Notes under the pieces: generated by a model | What the model was told of the DNA's origin: nothing | Database searches by the model: none | Seen by the model: only the letters and a program-made list of their open reading frames with translations | Part shown: positions 33,269 to 42,543 of the stretch, piece by piece | How positions within the stretch are numbered: position 1 is the first letter of the stretch | Layout: every line of letters starts with the position of its first letter | Position numbers and translations under genes: made by a program | Source: Emticicia agri | Lineage (GTDB): Bacteria; Bacteroidota; Bacteroidia; Cytophagales; Spirosomataceae | Direction of reading: 5' to 3' | NCBI GenBank assembly: GCA_945860265.1 | Contig: CAMAQF010000019.1 | Span: 1 to 52,604 of the forward strand | Length of the DNA: 52,604 nucleotides

Positions 33269-34951
33269 ATGTATCTACGTTTTTTGGCATTTTTTATGCT
33301 GTTTTGTGCTTCTTTTCAAAGCTATGCACAAGGTTTTTCGATGAATAAATTACCTCTCAGCGATTGGGATTTGGGTAATTGGAAACAAGTCGAATCAGTC
33401 GATAATCCTTTTAAGAAAAAAGCCTCTTTTGTGGCTGGAAACAAGTTTTTGTTTTCAAATACTGCGGGCAAAATAACTTCAAAACTTACTACTGCCGATG
33501 CAAAAGTAAGATTTGCGTTTATGCTTGGCAATAACAGTGAAGCGATTTTCTATATTCAAGGCAAACACGCCATCGTTTTGAGCAATTTACGCCCAAGTGG
33601 AACAATTTTACTGAAAGATGGTGGTATAAAGCTACCAAATCAAAATGCAGGAAGAGCGGCGGGACTTTGGCAAACGCTTGAATTAACATTTTCGGAGACT
33701 TCGTTTGGCAATGCCATTACGCTCGAAAAAGTAGTTTTGAATGATGTGCTGATACATCAAGGCTATATTTTGTCTTCAGAAGGCAAAAACGAAGGCCCAA
33801 TTGTATTTGAAAATAAATCAGGAAGTATAGCTGTGAATGATTTAGAGTATTTGAAATACAATAATGAAAAACCATTGAAATTGAGTGGCTTGAGCTACGA
33901 ACTTTACGAAACATTCGATTGGGACAAACAATTTGCCAAAAAGAAAGAAACGCCCAACGATGCAGGAAAAGCAGTTGAACTGACCAAAGATTATGGTGTA
34001 GGATTTAATCGATTCTTATTGGTCTTCAAAGGTGATTTAGAGGTAGAAAAAGATGGGAATTATTCATTGATAGCTGATTGTGCTGGAAAATCTGCACTAA
34101 CAGTTGATGGAAAAGAGGTTTTGACAATGGCAGATGAAAGCTATCGTAAACCACGAATTGCCTATTTGGATTTGAAAAAAGGCAAACATTCGATTGAAAT
34201 GAAGTACCTAAAAGTTTGGTGGAAAGCCGAACTCGGACTTTTTGCCGCTGGCCCAGAAATCAGACCATATTCTCTTCACGCTGAAACCTCATTGCCGACC
34301 CCACAAGCTGTTGGTGAGATTGAAATTGCACCAAAAAACGATGTTGAAATGGTTCGTTCGTTTGTGATGTTTGATGGTCAAAAACGTACTCATTCTATCT
34401 CGATTGGAAGTCCAAAAGGCTCACATTATACGTTTGATTTAGACCAAGCTGCTTTGCTTTATGCTTGGCGTGGTGAGTTTGCCGACGTAACCGAAATGTT
34501 TTATGAGCGTGGCGAACCACAGTTACTAGAAGCGAAAGGTGTAAAAACGAAATTTTCTGGAAAACCATCGGTGGCTATTTTGGCAGATGCCAACGCCCCA
34601 ATGCCCGATTCTTTAGATGCTTACAAAACTTTAATTTTCAAAAGCTATTCACTTGATAATGAAGGTTTTCCAACCTACAAGTTTTTACTAAACGGAACGG
34701 AAATTTTACAAAAAATCACACCAAATATCGACGGAATTTCAGTCACAACTTCAGCTAGTAATGGAGCAAATTTATATTGCAAATTAGCGGAAGGGAAATC
34801 TATTTCAATGATTGAAAAAGGTCGTTATTTAGTTGATAATCAATATATTTTGATTGATGCTAAAGCGAAGCCTATCATTCGTAATTCAAAAGCTGGACAA
34901 GAAATTATTATGCCTTTAAGTAGTGCAGTTTCTTATTCAGTTTCGTGGTAA
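33269..34951 (+). CDS. Secreted protein with LamG-like and PA14-like domains
   Basis: A 560-residue exported protein with a signal peptide ending SYAQG (about residue 21). Residues about 25-195 look like a concanavalin/DUF1080-type jelly roll (GKHAIVLSNLRPSG, GLWQTLELTF). About 205-330 resemble a PA14 domain (LSGLSYELYETFDWDKQF, YSLIADCAGKSALTVDGKEV, KKGKHSIEMKYLKVWW), usually carbohydrate-binding. The C-terminal 220 residues were not recognised. It pairs with the next gene, 75 bases downstream; such pairs are seen in Bacteroidota that oxidise sugars outside the cytoplasm, but the substrate is unproven. Confidence 0.68.
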   Translation: MYLRFLAFFMLFCASFQSYAQGFSMNKLPLSDWDLGNWKQVESVDNPFKKKASFVAGNKFLFSNTAGKITSKLTTADAKVRFAFMLGNNSEAIFYIQGKHAIVLSNLRPSGTILLKDGGIKLPNQNAGRAAGLWQTLELTFSETSFGNAITLEKVVLNDVLIHQGYILSSEGKNEGPIVFENKSGSIAVNDLEYLKYNNEKPLKLSGLSYELYETFDWDKQFAKKKETPNDAGKAVELTKDYGVGFNRFLLVFKGDLEVEKDGNYSLIADCAGKSALTVDGKEVLTMADESYRKPRIAYLDLKKGKHSIEMKYLKVWWKAELGLFAAGPEIRPYSLHAETSLPTPQAVGEIEIAPKNDVEMVRSFVMFDGQKRTHSISIGSPKGSHYTFDLDQAALLYAWRGEFADVTEMFYERGEPQLLEAKGVKTKFSGKPSVAILADANAPMPDSLDAYKTLIFKSYSLDNEGFPTYKFLLNGTEILQKITPNIDGISVTTSASNGANLYCKLAEGKSISMIEKGRYLVDNQYILIDAKAKPIIRNSKAGQEIIMPLSSAVSYSVSW

Positions 34952-35026
34952 TATCCACCCCATGGCATAGGCCGAACGTCCTTACCAATATAGAGGACTT
35001 TATTTTACCTTTAATTTATAAATAAA

Positions 35027-37021
35027 ATGAAAAAAATAATAGTACTATTTCTCATTTTGGGAAATCTAGGAGCTTTTGCTCAGAATAGACCTTTGGTAGA
35101 AGAAGATTTCTACCGTATCGTTACTTTGCCAGTTCCCGAAGGCGTAAAACTCGAGGTTGGAGGTTTGGCGGTTATGCCAGATGGCCGTTTAGGTGTTTCG
35201 ACGCGTCGAGGCGATGTTTATTTGGTTTCAAATCCGTATATGAAAAACGGTACGCCTCCTACTTATAAACGTTTTGCTTCAGGTTTGCATGAGTCATTGG
35301 GTTTGGCCTATATCAAAGGTAATTTGTGGGCAACTCAACGTGGCGAAGTAACAATCCTAAAAGATAATAATGGCGATGAAATTGCCGATGAATATGAGGC
35401 ATTTCAAAAATTTCCACTTTCTGGCAATTACCACGAATATTCTTATGGCCCTGTGGTTTTGCCTGATAATGACATGATTTTTACGCTAAACCTTGGCTGG
35501 CAAGGAAAAGGCGTAAGTTTAGAAAAATGGAGAGGCTGGATGCTAAAAGTTACACCTGATGGAAAAATGACTCCGTGGGCAACAGGTTTACGTTCGCCAG
35601 CAGGTTTTGGTGCATTACGCAGCGGTGATATATTTTATACTGAAAATCAAGGAGATTGGGTTGGCTCTGGACGCATGACGCACCTCGAAAAAGGTGATTT
35701 CGCAGGAAATCCAATGGGTTTGCGTTGGACGTCGGAAGAAGGTTCGCCACTAAGTGTCAAGCCATCGGATGTGCCAGATACGGGTGAGCCACTTTATGAA
35801 GTTGCCAAGCGTTTTCCGAGCATAAAAGTGCCAGCGGTTTGGTTTCCTCATACGCTGATGGGAATATCCACGGCTGATTTAATTGAAGATACTTTCGGTG
35901 GAAAATTTGGACCATTTGAAGGGCAACTATTTGTTGGTGACCAAGGACATAGCAAAATCATGCGTGTGTATTTAGAGAAAATAGATGGTAAATATCAAGG
36001 TATTTGTTTTCCGTTTAGAGAAGGTTTTCAGTCGGGCATCTTACGTATGCGTTGGGGACTTGACGCTTCGATGTTTGTAGGTATGACGAGCCGAGGTTGG
36101 TCTTCGACGGGTAAAGAAGAGTTTGGTTTACAACGTTTACAATGGACAGGAAAAACACCTTTCGAGATGAAAACCGTAAAGTCTATGTCGGATGGATTTT
36201 TGATAGAGTTTACGCAACCTGTAAACAAAGAGACAGCCAAAGTACTCGAATCTTATAAAATCAATAGCTTTACTTATAAATATCACCACAATTACGGCAG
36301 TCCAATTATCAATGCTAAAGTACTGAAAATCAAAGGTATACAAGTAGCAGAAGATGGTATGAGTGTGCGTTTGGCTATTGATTCTCTTCGTCTAGGATAC
36401 ATTCATGAACTTAGACTTGAAGGACTAAAAAATGCCGATGACCGTCCACTTTTGCATACGTTTGGGTATTATACACTAAATAATATTAACACATCGCCCG
36501 CTCCGCTCGACTTAACTAAATATGCAGTGGTTGAGAAAAAAGCTGAAGCAATGGCACACGAAGGCCATAATATGTCGGGAATGTCGAAAGGTGCAAATGT
36601 TATCTCGGCCAAAAGAGTCAACGAAATGCCAGCCGATTGGGGCGGAAAAGTTGACCAAACACTTTCGGTAGGAACAAAGCCAGGTTTAAAATATGACCTT
36701 ACGAAATTCCAAGTAAAAGCAGGAAGCAAAATTCGTTTAATTTTTAATAATAACGATGATATGCTTCATAATTTGGTAATCGTAAAACCTAAAACCGTAG
36801 CTAAAGTTGGTGAGGCAGCATTTAAAATGGACCTTGATGGCGAAGCAAAAGCTTATGTCCCTGACTTGGAAGAAGTGCTTTTCCATACAGGTTTAATGCA
36901 ACCCGAAAGCCAAGAAACTATCTATTTTGTAGTTCCAAGCACCCCAGGCGATTATACTTTTGTGTGTACTTACCCTGGACATTATACTTTAATGCAAGGA
37001 ATTATTAAGGTGGTAAAATAG
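35027..37021 (+). CDS. Sugar-dehydrogenase-like beta-propeller fused to an azurin/plastocyanin domain
   Basis: A 664-residue exported protein (signal peptide ending FAQN, about 19). Residues about 30-400 form a propeller like soluble-dehydrogenase or sorbosone-dehydrogenase domains (GGLAVMPDGRLGVSTRRGDV, GLRSPAGFGALRSGDIFYTENQ, LFVGDQGHSKIMRVYL). A His/Met-rich linker (AMAHEGHNMSGMSKG) leads to a C-terminal cupredoxin with type I copper ligands His581 (MLHNLVIV), Cys647, His652 and Met656 (CTYPGHYTLM). The fusion suggests that electrons from an oxidised substrate pass to the blue-copper domain. The PQQ or other cofactor cannot be seen by motif. Confidence 0.8.
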   Translation: MKKIIVLFLILGNLGAFAQNRPLVEEDFYRIVTLPVPEGVKLEVGGLAVMPDGRLGVSTRRGDVYLVSNPYMKNGTPPTYKRFASGLHESLGLAYIKGNLWATQRGEVTILKDNNGDEIADEYEAFQKFPLSGNYHEYSYGPVVLPDNDMIFTLNLGWQGKGVSLEKWRGWMLKVTPDGKMTPWATGLRSPAGFGALRSGDIFYTENQGDWVGSGRMTHLEKGDFAGNPMGLRWTSEEGSPLSVKPSDVPDTGEPLYEVAKRFPSIKVPAVWFPHTLMGISTADLIEDTFGGKFGPFEGQLFVGDQGHSKIMRVYLEKIDGKYQGICFPFREGFQSGILRMRWGLDASMFVGMTSRGWSSTGKEEFGLQRLQWTGKTPFEMKTVKSMSDGFLIEFTQPVNKETAKVLESYKINSFTYKYHHNYGSPIINAKVLKIKGIQVAEDGMSVRLAIDSLRLGYIHELRLEGLKNADDRPLLHTFGYYTLNNINTSPAPLDLTKYAVVEKKAEAMAHEGHNMSGMSKGANVISAKRVNEMPADWGGKVDQTLSVGTKPGLKYDLTKFQVKAGSKIRLIFNNNDDMLHNLVIVKPKTVAKVGEAAFKMDLDGEAKAYVPDLEEVLFHTGLMQPESQETIYFVVPSTPGDYTFVCTYPGHYTLMQGIIKVVK

Positions 37022-37030
37022 TTTTTGCTT

Positions 37031-37080
37031 AGACTTGACAACTTTGTAAATCGTCGCACCGTTATAAGGTTGTCAAGTCT
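37031..37080 (+). terminator. Hairpin after the azurin-fusion gene
   Basis: AGACTTGACAACTT (37031-37044) and AAGGTTGTCAAGTCT (37066-37080) pair with one mismatch, 10 bases past the stop. The T run after it is poor. Confidence 0.55.
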
Positions 37081-37100
37081 AATAAATGTATATTTCAAAC

Positions 37101-37173
37101 AATCTCCGATTTTGGAATCATCAAAAAAGCAAGTAATTACGACTTGTTTGATGATACATTTTCGGAGATTTTT
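37101..37173. other. Long nested stem-loop, possible RNA
   Basis: An outer stem AATCTCCGA (37101-37109) with TCGGAGATT (37162-37170) and an inner stem ATCATCAAA/TTTGATGAT plus AAGT/ACTT make a 70-base hairpin followed by a short T run. It may be a second terminator or a small RNA. The rest of the 37022-37572 spacer shows an open frame of 46 codons at 37280-37417 (IGLLQNPDGKLIVILPNSSA) without a start codon that I cannot identify. Confidence 0.45.
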
Positions 37174-37572
37174 GTTTCCGGTCGAACTTACTCTTCAATA
37201 TCTTAAAAATAATACTTTTTAAGGAGCAAATCACTTATTAATAAACTACTTATCCCAAAAAGGTAAAGAGTAGATTTGACTTAAAAACTACATTGGTTTA
37301 CTTCAAAATCCCGATGGCAAGCTAATTGTAATCCTTCCAAATTCAAGTGCAAATTTGACGAAAGAAACATATAATATTTGTGAAAATACTCAATTTCCAA
37401 AAACCGTTCTAAGTGTTTGACTTTAAGGCAGATATGAATTCACAAATCATCCCTTTTGATTTGACCCGAAACTTACAAAATTTATAAGATAACCTTACGG
37501 GTTTGATGAGAATATATTGATAATTGGGTAAAATTATTATATTGCATCATTATTTTCAACCCTACCTAAAAA

Positions 37573-38880
37573 ATGCCAATATTACTTACCTTTTTTGCTA
37601 TACTGACACTTGTCCTACTTGTAGCTTATGTAAAACTCGATACTTTTGTGTCATTTATTTTGGTTGCGATTGGTCTTGGAATTGCTACCGGAATGGACGT
37701 TAAGTCCATTGGCAAAGCTATCCAATCGGGCATCGGTGGCACTCTAGGCGATTTAATTCTAATCATTGGTTTTGGAGCAATGCTCGGCAAACTTGTAGCC
37801 GAAAGTGGTGCTGCTCAACGCATTACCGATGCACTCATCAATCTTTTTGGAGAAAAAAACCTGCAATGGGGCTTAGCTTTGGCAGGTTTTATTATCGGCA
37901 TTCCGCTGTTCTATAATGCAGGTTTTATCATAGTAATACCTCTCATTTTTTCGATTGCGGCTTCGGCAAAATTACCGCTTCTCTACGTTGGTATGCCCAT
38001 GCTTACTGCTCTTTCGGTAGCTCATGGATATTTACCCCCTCACCCATCACCAGCCGCTATTGCTTCGCAATTAAAAGCCGATGTTGGGCAAACCCTCATT
38101 TACGGAATCATCATTGCGATTCCTGCGATTGCCATTGCTGGAGTACTTTTTGGACGAACTTTAAAACAATACAAACCTCAAATTGATGGTAATTTGTTTG
38201 TCATAAAAGATATTCCTAAAGACAAACAACCAAGTTTAGCTGTAAGTTTATTAGTAGCTTTGATGCCTGTTTTCTTGCTTACAATCACTTCTGTTATCAA
38301 CAAATATTTTCCTGATAATCAACTACTTATATTGATTTCTGAGCCGTATATTGGCATGCTACTTTCGCTGCTTCTTGCCATTTACTTATTGGGTGTTCGC
38401 CAAGGAAATAATATTCAATCAGTAAGCAAACAACTTGAAGAAGCCTTCAAGAGTAGTGCAGGAATTTTACTGATTATTGCAGGAGCTGGTGCATTGAAAC
38501 AAATCCTAAAAGATAGCGGCACAAGCGATTTTATTGGATTACAGCTACAAGGATTCGATATAAATCCCCTAATTTTGGGTTGGGCGATTGCAGGTGTTCT
38601 GCGTATATGTGTTGGCTCTGCAACCATCGCTGGATTAACGGCCGTTGGAATTTTAGCCCCACTCATTCAACAACAAACAGGTGTAAAACCCGAATTAATG
38701 GTACTTTCTATTGGTGCAGGAAGTTTGATGTTTTCGCATCTAAACGATGGCGGTTTTTGGCTTTTCAAAGAATATTTCAATTTATCAATAAAAGATACCC
38801 TCAAAACATGGACAGTCATGGAAACTCTAGTTTCTATCATCGGTCTAATTGGGGTACTAATTTTAAATTTATTTGTGTAA
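37573..38880 (+). CDS. GntP family gluconate/organic-acid permease
   Basis: A 435-residue transporter with about 12-14 membrane segments. Family marks include GIATGMDVKSIGKAIQSGIGG, LGDLILIIGFGAMLGKLVAESGAAQRI, PLFYNAGFIIVIPL, and AHGYLPPHPSPAAIA, and the late LTAVGILAPLIQ and SLMFSHLNDGGFWLFKEYF. GntP members take gluconate, idonate, D-serine (DsdX) or related acids. RidA and a D-serine-dehydratase-like gene follow, so a D-amino acid is plausible. The spacing before RidA contains a word-repeat palindrome. Confidence 0.9.
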   Translation: MPILLTFFAILTLVLLVAYVKLDTFVSFILVAIGLGIATGMDVKSIGKAIQSGIGGTLGDLILIIGFGAMLGKLVAESGAAQRITDALINLFGEKNLQWGLALAGFIIGIPLFYNAGFIIVIPLIFSIAASAKLPLLYVGMPMLTALSVAHGYLPPHPSPAAIASQLKADVGQTLIYGIIIAIPAIAIAGVLFGRTLKQYKPQIDGNLFVIKDIPKDKQPSLAVSLLVALMPVFLLTITSVINKYFPDNQLLILISEPYIGMLLSLLLAIYLLGVRQGNNIQSVSKQLEEAFKSSAGILLIIAGAGALKQILKDSGTSDFIGLQLQGFDINPLILGWAIAGVLRICVGSATIAGLTAVGILAPLIQQQTGVKPELMVLSIGAGSLMFSHLNDGGFWLFKEYFNLSIKDTLKTWTVMETLVSIIGLIGVLILNLFV

Positions 38881-38885
38881 AAATA

Positions 38886-38988
38886 GGCACACAAGTGAAA
38901 AGTGTTAAAGGCACGAAGAAATAGATACAGCAGCAAAATCTTTCCTCTATGTTTCTCTGTGCCTTTGTTCCTTTGAGCCTGTGTGCCT
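38886..38988. repeat. GGCACACA word-repeat palindrome between GntP and RidA genes
   Basis: The left arm (from AGGCACACA at 38886, with AAAGGCAC) matches the reverse complement of the right arm (GTGCCTTTG ... TGTGTGCCT, ending 38988) over most of its length, giving a roughly 45-base imperfect stem. Confidence 0.65.
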
Positions 38989-39002
38989 TAAAATTAAAAC
39001 TT

Positions 39003-39464
39003 ATGACAGCAGAAGGAAATTTCACAAAACTTGGTCTTGAATTACCACCAGCACCATCTCCGATGGGCGTTTATAAGCCTTGCTTAATCGTTGATAATTT
39101 TGTTTATGTTTCAGGACACGGACCTGTGAAAATGGATGGCTCTCGCATCATTGGTCGCATTGGGTCAGATATGGATATTGATGCAGGAAAATTAGCAGCT
39201 CAGCAAGTAGGTTTGACTATTCTTTCAACATTAAAAGCTAATTTAGGAAGTCTAGACCGCATTAAACGTGTTATCAAAGTCTTGGGAATGGTAAATTGCA
39301 CATCAGATTTCGAGCGTCATCCGTATGTAATTAATGGATGCAGCGAGCTTTTTGCCAATGTTTGGGGAACTGAAAACGGCATCGGTGTACGCTCAGCAGT
39401 TGGTTTTGGCTCACTTCCTGAAAATATTCCGGTTGAAATTGAAGTTTTGTTTGAGTTGGCGTAA
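39003..39464 (+). CDS. RidA family enamine/imine deaminase
   Basis: A 153-residue RidA/YjgF-superfamily protein that hydrolyses reactive 2-aminoacrylate-type enamines. It belongs to the longer subgroup with VDNFVYVSGHGPVKMDG, GNLGSLDRIKRVIKVLG-like and ENGIGVRSAVGFGSLPENIPVEIE (containing the substrate-binding Arg). Start ATG 39003 is preferred; an upstream ATG (38949) lies in the repeat arm. Between a transporter and a PLP dehydratase-like gene it probably clears the enamine made by the latter. Confidence 0.88.
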   Translation: MTAEGNFTKLGLELPPAPSPMGVYKPCLIVDNFVYVSGHGPVKMDGSRIIGRIGSDMDIDAGKLAAQQVGLTILSTLKANLGSLDRIKRVIKVLGMVNCTSDFERHPYVINGCSELFANVWGTENGIGVRSAVGFGSLPENIPVEIEVLFELA

Positions 39465-39528
39465 ATATATAAAAATAAAAAATATAAGGCTTAGATTTTA
39501 GTTAATCAACCCTTAAAAATAGATTTAA

Positions 39529-39918
39529 ATGCTAAAAATCAACAATGTTCACCACATAGCAATCATTGCATCTGACTATCAAAAATCTAAGCATTTTTAT
39601 ACAGAAATACTTGGTTTACAGATAGTTAGAGAAGTTTACCGTGAAGCACGAGATTCGTATAAACTCGATTTAGCAATCGGAGAAAATTATGTAATTGAAC
39701 TATTTTCTTTTCCGAATCCGCCTTCTCGCCCATCAAGACCAGAATCTTGTGGACTTCGACATTTAGCTTTTGAGGTCGAAGATGTATCCAAGGCAAAACA
39801 AAACCTCGAAACGAAAGGAATTGAAGTAGAAGACATCAGAATTGATGAATTTACAGGCAAAAAATTCACCTTCTTCGCTGACCCCGACGACCTTCCAATA
39901 GAATTTTACGAACAATAA
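39529..39918 (+). CDS. VOC family glyoxalase-like protein (YaeR type)
   Basis: A 129-residue single-VOC-domain protein of the YaeR/GloA2 type. The metal-site pattern is complete: His8 or His9 in NNVHHIAI, Glu55 region VIELFSFP, His in LRHLAFEV, and Glu near the end in PIEFYEQ. The substrate is unknown. It lies between RidA and the PLP enzyme in the same orientation and with short gaps. Confidence 0.85.
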   Translation: MLKINNVHHIAIIASDYQKSKHFYTEILGLQIVREVYREARDSYKLDLAIGENYVIELFSFPNPPSRPSRPESCGLRHLAFEVEDVSKAKQNLETKGIEVEDIRIDEFTGKKFTFFADPDDLPIEFYEQ

Positions 39919-39930
39919 ATCTAATTTTTA

Positions 39931-40010
39931 ATGAGTGAATGATAGAATAGTATTATTACCAAAAAATTTAAGTTTCATTCCTCATTCACTCATTCTATCA
40001 TTCAAAATTA
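39931..40010. repeat. GAATGATAGAAT palindrome before the PLP enzyme gene
   Basis: TGAATGATAGAAT (39936-39948) and ATTCTATCATTCA (39992-40004) are a perfect 13-base inverted pair. The GAGTGAAT word also occurs near 8374-8400. Confidence 0.65.
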
Positions 40011-40013
40011 AAA

Positions 40014-41117
40014 ATGTGGTATAAAATCAACAATGTCAACGAATTAGATTCTCCTTCGCTGCTTATTTACAAAGAGCGAGTACAAAATAATATTGAGCAA
40101 ATGATTTCGATTGCAGGTTCGGCCGAGCGACTTTTCACGCACGTTAAGACCAACAAAATGCCCGAAATCGTTAAGATGATGCTCGCCGCTGGCATCACGA
40201 AATTCAAATGTGCCACCATTGCCGAAGCCGAAATGGTAGCAATTGCCGGAGGAAAATATGCATTAATTTCTCATCAATTAGTTGGTCCAAAAATAGAACG
40301 ATTGGTTAAACTTCGACAAAAATACCCCGAGGTTTTCTTTGCATCACTCATTGATTCAACTCAAATTGCCGATGCTCACAACGAGATTTTTAGGCAAAAC
40401 AACCTCGTTTCTGATGTTTTCTTAGATACAAACAACGGAATGAACAGATCAGGACATGAGTTAAATGACCAGATTTTAAATTTATATATAAAACTTAGTA
40501 CTTCTGCTCATCTAAAATTACACGGCTTACACGTATATGATGGACATTTAAGAGCGAGCGATTTCAACGAGCGAAAAAAAGAATGCGATGCTGGTTTTGT
40601 TGACGTTAAACATTTTCTTGAAACTATAAAATCGGAGGGTTTAGCAAAGCCAATCGTTATAGCTGGAGGGACACCAGCTTTTACTACTCACGCCTTACGC
40701 AATGAAACTTATTGCAGTCCTGGTACTTGCGTTTTGTGGGATTGGGGCTACAGTGATAAACTTATTGAGCAAAACTTTGAGTATGCAGCACTAATTCTTA
40801 CTCGCGTTATCTCAAAACCAAAGCATGGAATCATCACAGTCGATATGGGACATAAAGCCGTAGCGGCTGAAAATCCAATTGATAAACGAATCAGATTTTT
40901 AAATTTAGAAAACTATGAACTTCTTGGTCAAAGCGAAGAACACGGAGTGATAGCAGTAAAAGACTGGAATGTCATAAAAGTTGGCGATGTACTCTATGGT
41001 GTGCCGTATCACATTTGTCCAACTGTAAATCTGTATGATGAAGCCTATATTGTTGAAAACAAAGAAGTTAAAGAAACATGGCAGGTTTTAGGTAGAAAAC
41101 GAAAAATTAGCGTTTAA
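40014..41117 (+). CDS. D-serine dehydratase / D-threonine aldolase family PLP enzyme
   Basis: A 367-residue fold-type III PLP enzyme. The Schiff-base lysine is Lys45 in THVKTNKM, LHGLHVYDGHLR and VIAGGTPAFTTHA follow, and a metal site lies near the C-terminus at His333 and Cys335 in YHICPTV. A His-x-Cys pair is the zinc site of the eukaryotic-type D-serine dehydratase, whereas D-threonine aldolases of the same family use His and Asp. This favours dehydratase activity, consistent with the RidA neighbour. The substrate is inferred, not shown. Confidence 0.82.
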   Translation: MWYKINNVNELDSPSLLIYKERVQNNIEQMISIAGSAERLFTHVKTNKMPEIVKMMLAAGITKFKCATIAEAEMVAIAGGKYALISHQLVGPKIERLVKLRQKYPEVFFASLIDSTQIADAHNEIFRQNNLVSDVFLDTNNGMNRSGHELNDQILNLYIKLSTSAHLKLHGLHVYDGHLRASDFNERKKECDAGFVDVKHFLETIKSEGLAKPIVIAGGTPAFTTHALRNETYCSPGTCVLWDWGYSDKLIEQNFEYAALILTRVISKPKHGIITVDMGHKAVAAENPIDKRIRFLNLENYELLGQSEEHGVIAVKDWNVIKVGDVLYGVPYHICPTVNLYDEAYIVENKEVKETWQVLGRKRKISV

Positions 41118-41274
41118 TAAGTATGCTAGCAAAAAAACTAAATTAAAGGCTTTTCCTCATTATAAATATTCAATTTATATAAATTAAGTAAAAAAATAAT
41201 TTGGAAAAGAAAAGTTTTTATTTAAAATTTACATATTATTTATTTATTCCTTCAAACCCAAAACAATAAAAATT

Positions 41275-41613
41275 ATGAGTAAATTAGTAGAAGCAATCGA
41301 AACTTACGTTGCTCAATCAAACGAATTAAATTTAGGTCTTAGCGAAGAGTTAATTACATCAGTAGCCAAAGGACTTGGACCTTCCATCTACAATGCAGAT
41401 TCATCAAAAGTTTCAGCGTCTGACCCTGAAGAATTAGCCCGTGTGAAAACTAATTATTTGATTAATAAATTAGGTCTATCTGATGGCCCAGAACTTGATG
41501 CGGCAATTGCCGAAGTTATGGAGAAAATGGGCTCATCTAATCGTAATAAATACCGTGCAAACGTATACGCTTTACTTTGCAAAAAATTCGGTAAAGAAAG
41601 TATTTACGCATAA
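41275..41613 (+). CDS. DUF2853 family protein
   Basis: A 112-residue mostly helical protein of a small family with no known role. Visible marks: LSEELITSVAKGLGPSIYNAD, ELARVKTNYLINKLGL and a basic end KYRANVYALLCKKFGKES. It stands alone with its own terminator. Confidence 0.82.
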   Translation: MSKLVEAIETYVAQSNELNLGLSEELITSVAKGLGPSIYNADSSKVSASDPEELARVKTNYLINKLGLSDGPELDAAIAEVMEKMGSSNRNKYRANVYALLCKKFGKESIYA

Positions 41614-41632
41614 AAAATAAAGATTTAAATTG

Positions 41633-41667
41633 AAGCGACACGAAGATAATTTGTGTCGCTTTTTTTG
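41633..41667 (+). terminator. Intrinsic terminator after the DUF2853 gene
   Basis: AAGCGACAC (41633-41641) and GTGTCGCTT (41653-41661) form a 9-base stem followed by a T run. Confidence 0.9.
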
Positions 41668-41670
41668 TGT

Positions 41671-42534
41671 TTAAACAAAAATCATACTACCAATTCCAAA
41701 AAGCATAATAAGTTTACAGACTTTACTCAAAAACTTAAAATCACGGCGTTTATCTGCCAAATAAAGTTTGTTTACAAACCACGAAAACGGAAAAACTCCT
41801 AAGCTAAAAAGTACAATAAGGTATTGATTATGAAGCGAATAGGCCATAATCAATAAAATAATAACAAATGAAATAATAAAAATATATAGCAATATTTTAG
41901 TTTGTCTGATTCCCCAAATAATCGGTAGCGTTCGGCAGCCATAGCGTGCATCGCCTCTTATGTCTTCCATATCTTTGATTATTTCACGAATCAACGAAAT
42001 AGAAAAAGCAAATAGGGCATAAATATTGACTAATGAAATATTTTTTTGGTAAAAAACGCCTAAAATTATTAGCGAAAAAGCAGTTAGAAATGCCACCAAA
42101 AAATTGCCAATAAAAGCCTTTCTTTTGAACCTTTCTGAATAAAACCAAAGAGCTGAAATTACTAAAAAATTAATCAAAAAAACTTTCAAACTCAAATAAA
42201 AACCAATTGCCAAACCAACAAAATTTAGTATTTGATGAATCAGAATAGCACGGCGGCGTTTGAAATATTTACCAATAATTACTTCTTGGGGTTTATTAAT
42301 CAAATCAATTTTTACATCAAAATAATCATTGATAATGTAGCCGGCGGCAGCAATACTGATGGTAGCGAATACAATCATAAACTGCTTAAAATCAAATAGA
42401 TAATCGAGCCAATTTTCTTTTGGACCAATAAGAAAAATCCTGACCATGTATTGACTCAATACTATAATCAAGATGTTTCGTGACCTTATCAGGCGAAAAA
42501 AGGCATTGAGTATTTCAAAAGGCTTGGAATTCAT
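41671..42534 (-). CDS. UbiA-family prenyltransferase
   Basis: A 287-residue integral membrane enzyme with about eight hydrophobic segments. The two Asp-rich motifs that bind prenyl diphosphate and Mg are present: NDYFDVKIDLINKP (about 67-80) and DMEDIRGDARYGCRT (about 186-200). Within the family it resembles the geranylgeranylglycerol-phosphate or 4-hydroxybenzoate-type group, but the acceptor is not clear. Start ATG 42534 gives MNSKPFEIL. It converges on the DUF2853 gene. Confidence 0.87.
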   Translation of the reverse strand: MNSKPFEILNAFFRLIRSRNILIIVLSQYMVRIFLIGPKENWLDYLFDFKQFMIVFATISIAAAGYIINDYFDVKIDLINKPQEVIIGKYFKRRRAILIHQILNFVGLAIGFYLSLKVFLINFLVISALWFYSERFKRKAFIGNFLVAFLTAFSLIILGVFYQKNISLVNIYALFAFSISLIREIIKDMEDIRGDARYGCRTLPIIWGIRQTKILLYIFIISFVIILLIMAYSLHNQYLIVLFSLGVFPFSWFVNKLYLADKRRDFKFLSKVCKLIMLFGIGSMIFV

Positions 42535-42543
42535 CGTAACCAA

